6,450 nt of DNA from Gammaproteobacteria bacterium (GTDB lineage Bacteria > Pseudomonadota > Gammaproteobacteria > SZUA-229), in NCBI GenBank assembly GCA_013138755.1, contig WTCC01000200.1, positions 1-6,450 on the forward strand, read 5' to 3'. Below the pieces are notes generated by a model. It was not told the DNA's origin and searched no databases. It saw only the letters and a program-made list of their open reading frames with translations. Made by a program: the position numbers and the translations under genes. Position 1 is the stretch's first letter, and each line of letters opens with the position of its first letter. Of this stretch, positions 1 through 5,370 are shown one piece after another.

Positions 1-611
1 AAATCACCGAGTTCTGTAACCGTGCCATCAGCGACTGCTTTAATAGGTGTACCTTCATCTGCCGCGATGTCCAGACCGTTATGTGGATTACGTTCCTGTT
101 CGTTAAAGAAGCGACGTAATCCGAAGATGCTGCTGATACGACCGGTGGCTGGCCAGATAAAATCCACCTTGGGTGTCGACTCACTAAATTGTGTTTTTGC
201 TTTTTTCTTGCGTTTGCCTTCAGCAATTATTCGCTCAGTATCTTTTTTGTTCGGGTTTACTTTGCGTTTGTTTTTAATAGTGAGATGTTGTTCATCGTAT
301 TTTTTGTATTCGATAGCAATCTTGGTTTTAACACTGAGGCCATCTGCTTGATTGATAGAAAATTCATAGTCACCGGGCTTTGTCGATAGGCTGATTCCTG
401 CCATTGCAAACCAGGTGTTTTTGTATGGGAATACAGCGACGCGTCTTTTATTAAAAAAAACTTTAGTGTCTGCTTTGTGGTCAGGTAGTTGTAGCAGTGC
501 TATGCCGCCAGGGACGAGTGCTTGTTCGGGTAGTGAGTAGGCTGGTGTGTTCGCTAGAAAAACAAGTGTAATCAAACAGATCTGTAGGTAAGGACGAATT
601 TTTTTAAACAT
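1..611 (-). CDS. Secreted M23-family peptidoglycan endopeptidase, C-terminus cut by window edge
   Basis: The minus-strand frame opens with ATG at 611-609 and stays open for 203 codons to the window edge. Residues 1-26 look like a Sec signal peptide: basic MFKKIRPY, a hydrophobic stretch ICLITLVFLA, and likely cleavage after AYS. Residues 27-120 match the N-terminal beta-rich domain found in this M23 subgroup, with the recognisable segments LVPGGIALLQL and HLTIKNKRKVNP. A Lys-rich linker (about 121-148) leads to the M23 catalytic domain: WPATGRISSIFGLRRFF, then NPHNGLDIAA, where His177 and Asp181 form the first zinc-ligand pair (HxxxD). The second HxH motif would lie beyond the edge. By family, the enzyme cuts peptide cross-links of peptidoglycan in the periplasm. 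Relatives are nearly 300 residues long, so roughly two thirds is visible. It is transcribed away from the aminotransferase gene. No clear Shine-Dalgarno sequence precedes the ATG. Family assignment is secure; the exact bond cleaved is not known. Confidence 0.93.
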   Translation of the reverse strand, partial: MFKKIRPYLQICLITLVFLANTPAYSLPEQALVPGGIALLQLPDHKADTKVFFNKRRVAVFPYKNTWFAMAGISLSTKPGDYEFSINQADGLSVKTKIAIEYKKYDEQHLTIKNKRKVNPNKKDTERIIAEGKRKKKAKTQFSESTPKVDFIWPATGRISSIFGLRRFFNEQERNPHNGLDIAADEGTPIKAVADGTVTELGD

Positions 612-726
612 ATTATGTGTATTCTGCTTATGTAGCAGTAGTGAAATTAATCTTAGTTAGCATGGGTTCTCAGTGTAAAATGTGCCCTAAAGAAAAGCAA
701 TCTTCATATTATGTTATCCGTGATTT
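612..726. promoter_or_regulatory. Divergent intergenic region between the peptidase and aminotransferase genes, with a small inverted repeat
   Basis: This 115-bp gap must carry the 5' signals for both divergent genes, but no strong promoter is visible. On the plus strand TAAAAT at 676-681 could be a -10 box, but the bases 17 bp upstream (TTAGTT) are a poor -35. A perfect 5-bp inverted repeat, CTGCT at 624-628 and AGCAG at 634-638 with a 5-base loop, lies close to the start of the minus-strand gene and could be an operator half-site pair or a small leader hairpin. It may equally be chance. No Shine-Dalgarno sequence is evident in front of either start. Confidence 0.3.
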
Positions 727-1899
727 ATGTCATCTGATCGAATTTCAAAACGTACAGACTCGCTAAAGCCATTTCATGTCATGGATATACTTGCCCAGGC
801 GAAAAAATTGGAGAGCCAGGGTAGATCCATCTGTCATATGGAAGTAGGTGAGCCTGATTTCGCGACAGCGGGATGCATTATTAAAGCGGGAATGGATGCG
901 CTGAAGCAGTTTAAAACACATTATACACCCGCTAGCGGTCTTCCTGAGCTTCGTGAAGCTGTCGCTGATTATTACCATAGAAAGTTCTCTGTAGAAATTA
1001 ATCCTCGGCGTGTCATCATCACGCCAGGTGCTTCTGGGGCAATTCAGTTAGCAATAAGTTGTCTGTTGGACGCAGGTGAAAATATCTTACTGGCTGACCC
1101 TGGGTACCCCTGTAACAAAAATATAGCCCAGGTGCTTGCTGTTGAGTCACAGATGATCCCCGTGAGTTCTGCAAGCGCGTATCAGTTGGATGCGGCTTTG
1201 GTTGCAAAACACTGGAATGATAAAACTAGAGCGGTCATGGTAGCAACCCCTTCTAATCCCACTGGTACAGTATTACCTGAGCAGCAGATAAAAGCATTAT
1301 GTGAGCAGGTAGAGAAAAATGCAGGACGATTGATCGTCGATGAAATCTATCAGGGGTTGGTTTACGACTCTGATGACTATACTGCATTAGGAGTTTCTGA
1401 CGAATGTTTTGTTATCAACAGCTTCTCAAAGTATTTTGGTATGACCGGCTGGCGTGTTGGCTGGATGGTCGTGCCAGAATGCTATGTTGATGTGGTTGAT
1501 CGAATCGCACAAAATATTTTTTTAGCACCTCCTACTATGTCACAATATGCAGCACTTACTGCGCTGAAAGAAAGTACGCAATGGATACTTGACGAGCGTA
1601 GAGAAGAATTTAAAGCTCGTCGTGATTTTTTATTGCCTGCTCTGGAGCAACTGGGCTTTAAGATAAGCGCAAGACCGCAGGGTGCTTTTTATATCTATGC
1701 TAACTGTGAGTCTTTTACCGATGACAGTTTTCTTTGGGTCAATCAATTGTTGAATGAACAAGGTGTTGCACTGACGCCAGGAATAGACTTTGGTGATCAT
1801 CTGGCGAGTAAACATTGTCGTTTTGCTTATACACAATCACTGGCGATATTAGAGCAAGCAGTTGATAAGATTGATGGCTTTATCCAACGTTACACTTAA
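727..1899 (+). CDS. Class I/II PLP-dependent aminotransferase (AspC/AlaT-like fold type I)
   Basis: The 390-residue protein has the full length and motif order of the class I/II aminotransferases. HMEVGEPDF (residues 37-45) is the N-terminal signature. TPGASGAIQLA (99-109) holds the loop that contacts PLP phosphate. ADPGYP (123-128) and SNPTG (176-180) follow; Asn177 should bind the cofactor O3'. Asp205 in VDEIY should pair with the pyridine nitrogen, and Tyr208 is next to it. SFSKYFGMTGWRVGW (232-246) holds the Schiff-base Lys235 and phosphate-binding Arg243. Arg365 in CRFAY is the expected alpha-carboxylate anchor. All catalytic residues are intact. By family it moves an amino group between an amino acid and a 2-oxo acid in the cytoplasm; the substrate cannot be told from sequence. 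The start at 727 fits the family N-terminus (about 20 residues before MDILAQAKKLE), although the ribosome site is weak. The DUF2797 gene follows after 21 bp, suggesting cotranscription. Confidence 0.93.
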   Translation: MSSDRISKRTDSLKPFHVMDILAQAKKLESQGRSICHMEVGEPDFATAGCIIKAGMDALKQFKTHYTPASGLPELREAVADYYHRKFSVEINPRRVIITPGASGAIQLAISCLLDAGENILLADPGYPCNKNIAQVLAVESQMIPVSSASAYQLDAALVAKHWNDKTRAVMVATPSNPTGTVLPEQQIKALCEQVEKNAGRLIVDEIYQGLVYDSDDYTALGVSDECFVINSFSKYFGMTGWRVGWMVVPECYVDVVDRIAQNIFLAPPTMSQYAALTALKESTQWILDERREEFKARRDFLLPALEQLGFKISARPQGAFYIYANCESFTDDSFLWVNQLLNEQGVALTPGIDFGDHLASKHCRFAYTQSLAILEQAVDKIDGFIQRYT

Positions 1900-1920
1900 C
1901 ATAATTACAAAGACTAAATC

Positions 1921-2751
1921 ATGATTGGTAATATAAAAAAAATGCAGACCACACTAGGAGATGCTGCAAAAGACGAATCTGTGCAGTACCAGCTACCGAT
2001 CGGCGAAGATTTATTACCGATGAATGAACACATTGGCCAAACCATAAAGCTGAGTTATAAAAGTGAAATTCACTGTGTTGCCTGTGGTAGAAAAACTAAT
2101 AAAAGCTTTGGTCAGGGGCATTGTTTCCCCTGTTTTCGCAGTCTGGCATCTTGTGATATGTGTATCATGAAACCAGAGACGTGCCACTATGCTGAGGGGA
2201 CATGCCGAGAGCCGGAATGGGGCGAATCACATTGCTTCAAACCGCATTTTGTGTATCTGGCAAATTCATCAGGAATCAAAGTCGGCATTACCCGTGGCAC
2301 GCAGATACCTACACGCTGGATGGATCAAGGCGCCGGTCAGGCTTTACCTATCTTCCAGGTGGCGAATAGATTGCAATCAGGTTTATTAGAGATGGCGCTA
2401 AAACAGCACGTATCCGACCGTACTGATTGGCGCAAGATGCTCAAGTCAGATGCGGAGCAACAGGATCTCAAAGCTATCCGAGATGAATTGTTAGAGAAGT
2501 GTGAAAGTGAAATTATGGTGCTTAAACATGAGCAGGGAGAGGATGCAATACAGACTATAGATGAGCAGGTCGTTGACATCAAATACCCGATAGTCGAATA
2601 TCCTGAGAAGATTAAATCACTTAACTTCGATAAGCAGCCTGATATCGAAGGAACACTGATGGGTATAAAAGGGCAATATTTAATCCTGGATGTCGGTGTT
2701 TTAAATATCCGGAAGTTTTCAGGGTATAACCTGCAAGTAGATTTTATGTAA
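1921..2751 (+). CDS. DUF2797 family protein with Cys-rich zinc-binding-like N-terminus and GIY-YIG-like core
   Basis: I recognise this 276-residue protein as DUF2797, a family without an assigned function. The N-terminal part has nine Cys: Cys52-x2-Cys55, Cys68-x2-Cys71, Cys78-x2-Cys81, then Cys88, Cys95 and Cys105, with His51, His67, His89 and His104 nearby. This spacing suggests one or two zinc sites, or possibly another metal. The central, best-conserved part is HFVYLANSSGIKVGITRG (109-126), then PTRWMDQGA (130-138) and Glu157 in LLEMALKQH. The order VYL, K-V-G-I-T, Arg, Glu resembles the GIY-YIG nuclease core (my inference). The C-terminal 60 residues are beta-rich, with GIKGQYLILDVGVLNIRK (248-265). 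No signal peptide or membrane segment is seen, so it is probably cytoplasmic. The start at 1921 is chosen because family members begin similarly (MxGxxxKM); Met8 is a possible alternative. It lies 21 bp after the aminotransferase and shortly before cysE, so one operon is plausible. Confidence 0.87.
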   Translation: MIGNIKKMQTTLGDAAKDESVQYQLPIGEDLLPMNEHIGQTIKLSYKSEIHCVACGRKTNKSFGQGHCFPCFRSLASCDMCIMKPETCHYAEGTCREPEWGESHCFKPHFVYLANSSGIKVGITRGTQIPTRWMDQGAGQALPIFQVANRLQSGLLEMALKQHVSDRTDWRKMLKSDAEQQDLKAIRDELLEKCESEIMVLKHEQGEDAIQTIDEQVVDIKYPIVEYPEKIKSLNFDKQPDIEGTLMGIKGQYLILDVGVLNIRKFSGYNLQVDFM

Positions 2752-2788
2752 TATGGTCAGAAGCACTTTAGCTTGGCTCTGAATAATT

Positions 2789-2795
2789 GAGGAAA
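2789..2795 (+). promoter_or_regulatory. Shine-Dalgarno sequence for cysE, decisive for its start
   Basis: GAGGAAA at 2789-2795 is a good Shine-Dalgarno match. It lies immediately before an ATG at 2796-2798, which is out of frame with cysE. The core GAGGA ends at 2793, seven bases before the in-frame ATT at 2801. The site shows that ribosomes should load here rather than at the GTG at 2888, so cysE translation should begin around 2796-2801. Confidence 0.6.
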
Positions 2796-2800
2796 ATGTT

Positions 2801-3583
2801 ATTAGTATTCGTGAAGATATAAGTTGCGTTTTTGATCGTGATCCAGCCGCAAGAACCACCTGGGATATCCTGACTTGTTACCCCGGCGTGCATGCTGTCA
2901 TCTTTCATCGTATTAATCATTCGTTGTGGAATATCGGCCTGAAGTGGCTGGCACGCTGGTTCTCTCTTTTTGCTCGCTGGATGACGGGTATAGAGATCCA
3001 TCCGGGGGCTACCATCGGGCATCGATTCTTCATCGATCATGGTATGGGGGTGGTCATCGGAGAAACCGCGGAGATCGGTGATGACTGTACTTTGTATCAT
3101 GGCGTTACTCTGGGTGGAACGAGTTGGAACTCGGGTAAACGTCATCCGACTTTACTCAATAATGTCGTCGTCGGCGCAGGTGCTAAAGTGCTAGGGCCCA
3201 TTACTCTGGCCGAAGGGGTACGCATAGGCTCAAATGCAGTAGTCACGAAAAATGTAGAAAAAAATTCAACAGTAGTCGGCGTCCCGGGCAGAGTCATACA
3301 TCGTCATGATGGTGATCAGAAAAAACGTAATGCCCTGGCAGAAAAAATGGGGTTCGATGCTTATGGTGCGACCAGAGATGCGCCTGACCCTGTTGCTACT
3401 GCGATAAATAAAATGCTTGATCATATCCATGCGATGGATGAGAAAATGGAAACCATGTGCGGTGCTTTGAAGCAGTTTGGAGCTGAAATCGATGTCGATA
3501 AATTGCCTGATCTGGGGTCATGTTCGATTTCGACTGATGGTGGCGATGATGCTGAAGAAGCAGATAAAATCGAAACAAATTAA
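2801..3583 (+). CDS. cysE: Serine O-acetyltransferase (start codon non-canonical or frameshifted)
   Basis: CysE transfers acetyl from acetyl-CoA to L-serine, giving O-acetylserine for cysteine synthesis. Numbering from the ATT at 2801 gives 260 residues. The N-terminal helical domain begins [18 protein letters not shown]. The left-handed beta-helix runs from about residue 64 to 165: [61 protein letters not shown] and [12 protein letters not shown]. His80 is the catalytic base and Glu65 stands where E. coli has Asp143; to my memory Glu is normal in Bacillus-type enzymes. The last 35 residues are acidic and do not resemble the E. coli cysteine-sensing tail. The reading frame extends upstream only to a stop at 2780-2782, with no ATG, GTG or TTG before the GTG at 2888. 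Starting at 2888 would drop the conserved REDI...DPAAR segment. Either ATT is used, or one base is missing just after the ATG at 2796. It precedes iscR, as cysE does in Azotobacter. Confidence 0.92.
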   Translation: MSIREDISCVFDRDPAARTTWDILTCYPGVHAVIFHRINHSLWNIGLKWLARWFSLFARWMTGIEIHPGATIGHRFFIDHGMGVVIGETAEIGDDCTLYHGVTLGGTSWNSGKRHPTLLNNVVVGAGAKVLGPITLAEGVRIGSNAVVTKNVEKNSTVVGVPGRVIHRHDGDQKKRNALAEKMGFDAYGATRDAPDPVATAINKMLDHIHAMDEKMETMCGALKQFGAEIDVDKLPDLGSCSISTDGGDDAEEADKIETN

Positions 3584-3636
3584 TAACTTATATAGCTAAA
3601 TATCAATAACTTGCGTGAATTTATATCACTTTGGTA

Positions 3637-3661
3637 ATACCTGACTAAAATACTTGGTTAA
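3637..3661 (+). promoter_or_regulatory. IscR type 1 binding site, upstream copy
   Basis: Compared by eye with the remembered 25-bp type 1 consensus (ATASYYGACTRWWWYAGTCRRSTAT), this stretch matches 21 of 25 positions. Its left half is perfect (ATACCTGACTAAAATA). The mismatches are all on the right: C for G, T for C, T for S and a final A for T. Type 1 sites are bound by [2Fe-2S]-IscR, which represses the isc operon when clusters are plentiful. It abuts the second site, as in the double-site arrangement of the E. coli iscR promoter. Confidence 0.75.
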
Positions 3662-3686
3662 ATACTTGACCAAATTAGTCGGGATT
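3662..3686 (+). promoter_or_regulatory. IscR type 1 binding site, promoter-proximal copy
   Basis: This stretch matches 22 of 25 positions of the remembered type 1 consensus. It contains GAC and the intact AGTCGGG of the right half. The mismatches are C for T at position 10, and A and T for T and A at positions 23-24. It begins at the base after the upstream site ends and covers the -35 element and most of the spacer of the predicted iscR promoter. Bound IscR would therefore block RNA polymerase directly. Confidence 0.8.
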
Positions 3687-3695
3687 AAGTAAAAT
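3666..3695 (+). promoter_or_regulatory. Predicted sigma-70-type promoter of the iscR operon
   Basis: TTGACC at 3666-3671 (five of six bases of the -35 consensus) is followed after 18 bp by TAAAAT at 3690-3695 (five of six of the -10 consensus). Transcription should begin near 3702, leaving a leader of about 23 bases before the iscR ATG. The overlap with both IscR sites supports autoregulation. A weaker pair, TTGCGT at 3611-3616 and TAATAC at 3635-3640, also with 18 bp spacing, could be a second upstream promoter. Confidence 0.65.
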
Positions 3696-3724
3696 TCACT
3701 TAATTACTATTATTGGTATCAGAT

Positions 3725-4171
3725 ATGCGTTTAACCACTAAAGGTCGCTATGCAGTGACAGCTGTTCTCGATCTTGCCTTACATCAGGAGGGCGGTCCTG
3801 TTTCTCTGGCGGCTATATCAGAGCGTCAGGGTATTTCACTGTCCTATCTAGAACAACTCTTTGCAAAGCTGCGTCGTAATGATGTAGTCAGCAGTACCCG
3901 TGGTCCGGGTGGTGGTTACAAGCTAACGAATAATGTCGACGAGGTCAGTGTCTCGGACATCATTTTAGCGGTTGATGAATCCTGTAAAGTGGTCGATTGT
4001 GATGACACTGATGGTTGCAGTGGTGGCTACCAATGTTTGACGCACGACTTGTGGCAAGAGCTAAGCAACGAAATTCGTACATTTCTTGACGGTATTACAA
4101 TCTCAGAAATCATGTCACAGGAAGCTGTGAATGATGTGAAATTGCGTCAGGATAAAGCCAGCATTATTTGA
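3725..4171 (+). CDS. iscR: Fe-S cluster-sensing transcriptional regulator IscR (Rrf2 family)
   Basis: The 148-residue product begins MRLTTKGRYAVTAVLDLALH, the typical IscR start, so the ATG at 3725 is preferred over an in-frame TTG at 3713 that would add four residues. The winged helix-turn-helix includes ISERQGISLSYLEQLFAKLR (31-50), with Glu43, the residue known in E. coli to discriminate between type 1 and type 2 sites. The wing contains STRGPGGGYKL (57-67). The cluster ligands are at exactly the E. coli positions: Cys92, Cys98, Cys104 and His107 (CLTHDLW). Cys87 is an additional cysteine. The C-terminus is about 14 residues shorter than in E. coli. With a [2Fe-2S] cluster IscR represses the isc operon; without it, it still acts at type 2 sites. 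Two type 1 sites lie directly upstream, which predicts autorepression. The desulfurase gene follows after 33 bp. The Shine-Dalgarno sequence before 3725 is weak. Confidence 0.97.
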   Translation: MRLTTKGRYAVTAVLDLALHQEGGPVSLAAISERQGISLSYLEQLFAKLRRNDVVSSTRGPGGGYKLTNNVDEVSVSDIILAVDESCKVVDCDDTDGCSGGYQCLTHDLWQELSNEIRTFLDGITISEIMSQEAVNDVKLRQDKASII

Positions 4172-4204
4172 GTTTAAACAGAGTAACACCTCGAAGGTAA
4201 ATGA

Positions 4205-5353
4205 ATGGCAGTGTATCTCGATAATAATGCGACGACGGCTCTAGATGAAGAAGTTCTGGAAGCCATGCTGCCTTATATGGGGCAGGTGACGGGCAATCCA
4301 TCTAGCGTGCATCGCTTTGGACGATTGCAGAAAGAAGCTATAGAGCAAGCGCGTGAGTTGGTCGCGCGATTAGCTGGTGCTAGAGCAGAACAGGTCGTCT
4401 TTACCAGTGGTGGGACAGAATCGAATAATTTATTACTAAACGGATTTAGTCAGCATGAAGATAATCAAGGAAGCATTGCTCTCAGTGCAATAGAGCATAT
4501 GTCTTTGCTTGAGCCGGCGCAAAATCTACCAGTAAAAGTAGACTTTTTGCCGGTTGATGAAGAAGGGCTGGTAATACTATCGGCTGTGGAAGAAACGATG
4601 ACAGCGCAGTCATCACTGTTATCAGTAATGACTGCTAATAATGAGACAGGTGTGATACAGGATATTGTACCGTTAATTGCTCTGGCAAAGGAAAGCAATT
4701 GTTACTTTCATACTGACGCATCACAGGCCGCTGGCAAGATAGCGTTGAATTTTGTTGAAAGTGGTGTGCATGCAATGACGCTTTCAGCGCATAAATTGTA
4801 TGGGCCCGTAGGTGTTGGTGCTTTGGTCGTCGACAAACATCTGCCAATAGCAAAGTTACAATTTGGCGGTAGCCAGGAAAAGAATTTACGTGCCGGTACC
4901 GAAAATGTGCCAGCCATTGTTGGTTTTGGAAAAGCGGCAGAATTAGCTCTGACTAACCTGCAGGAAAGAAGTACGTATCTACGGTCTTTGCGTGATGCAC
5001 TGGAAGTAGGGCTTAATAAGTTTGATGCGGTAACTATCTTTGCGGAAAAAGCGGATCGCTTACCAAATACAGTGCAGTTTGGTGTTGACGGTTTTGATGG
5101 CGAAACCCTGCTGATGCAGCTAGATAGAAAAGCGATTGCAGTGTCCAGCGGATCTGCATGCACGAGTGGTAAAGCAGAACCTAGCCATGTTTTGAAAGCT
5201 ATGAATGTTCCAGCTACATTGGCTAACTCGGCGATAAGAGTCAGCATAGGAAAGAATAATACATTGTCAGATATCGACGTTTTATTGACAGCGTTAAATG
5301 ACATTATTGAAATAAATCGACATTCAGCAGTGATGATGGCTGCAAATGTTTAA
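4205..5353 (+). CDS. NifS-like cysteine desulfurase, first of a tandem pair
   Basis: This 382-residue class V PLP enzyme is expected to convert cysteine to alanine with formation of an enzyme persulfide. It starts [11 protein letters not shown], like NifS, not the YLDYSATTP of Isc[11 protein letters not shown] (66-75) is the phosphate loop. His98 (IEHMS) should stack on PLP. Asp171 and Gln174 lie in [10 protein letters not shown], the Schiff-base Lys197 in SAHKLYGP, and the sulfur-accepting Cys319 in [15 protein letters not shown]. The active site looks complete. The segment [14 protein letters not shown] (221-234) departs from the usual GGxQERGxRAGTEN form. The C-terminus ends about 20 residues earlier than IscS, and the IscS tail that contacts IscU is missing. 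The start is supported by GAAGGT at 4193-4198, six bases before the ATG; an overlapping ATG at 4201 is out of frame. It sits between iscR and iscS and is probably cotranscribed with them. Its sulfur acceptor is unknown. I withhold a symbol because nifS would imply a nitrogenase role. Confidence 0.92.
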   Translation: MAVYLDNNATTALDEEVLEAMLPYMGQVTGNPSSVHRFGRLQKEAIEQARELVARLAGARAEQVVFTSGGTESNNLLLNGFSQHEDNQGSIALSAIEHMSLLEPAQNLPVKVDFLPVDEEGLVILSAVEETMTAQSSLLSVMTANNETGVIQDIVPLIALAKESNCYFHTDASQAAGKIALNFVESGVHAMTLSAHKLYGPVGVGALVVDKHLPIAKLQFGGSQEKNLRAGTENVPAIVGFGKAAELALTNLQERSTYLRSLRDALEVGLNKFDAVTIFAEKADRLPNTVQFGVDGFDGETLLMQLDRKAIAVSSGSACTSGKAEPSHVLKAMNVPATLANSAIRVSIGKNNTLSDIDVLLTALNDIIEINRHSAVMMAANV

Positions 5354-5357
5354 CAAG

Positions 5358-5365
5358 TAAGGTGA
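5358..5365 (+). promoter_or_regulatory. Shine-Dalgarno sequence for the GTG-started iscS
   Basis: TAAGGTGA at 5358-5365 is a strong ribosome-binding match placed five bases before the GTG at 5371. It favours this GTG over another in-frame GTG at 5362, which lies inside the site, and over the ATG at 5366, which is out of frame. Confidence 0.6.
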
Positions 5366-5370
5366 ATGAA

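Noticed and set aside
22..389. Plus-strand open frames over the left end
   Set aside because: The minus strand here encodes a clear M23 peptidase; the plus-strand frames are hydrophobic antisense products with no start signals.
2757..2782. Bulged hairpin after the DUF2797 gene (TCAG-AAGC paired with GCTT and CTGA)
   Set aside because: A four-base bulge interrupts the stem and no T-run follows, so it is not a convincing intrinsic terminator.
2888..3583. GTG at 2888 as the true cysE start
   Set aside because: It cuts off the conserved segment IREDI...DPAAR...CYPG that is in frame upstream, and no Shine-Dalgarno sequence lies before it.
3615..3629. CRP-like inverted repeat GTGA-N7-TCAC upstream of iscR
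   Set aside because: The spacer is seven bases instead of six and the outer T/A bases do not fit, so it is probably chance in AT-rich DNA.
3713..3724. TTG at 3713 as an earlier iscR start
   Set aside because: IscR proteins begin MRLT, which matches the ATG at 3725; four extra residues from a TTG have no support.
4708..5304. Long open frame of 198 codons on the minus strand inside the NifS-like gene
   Set aside because: It mirrors the well-supported desulfurase frame and its translation shows no recognisable family; a shadow of coding bias.
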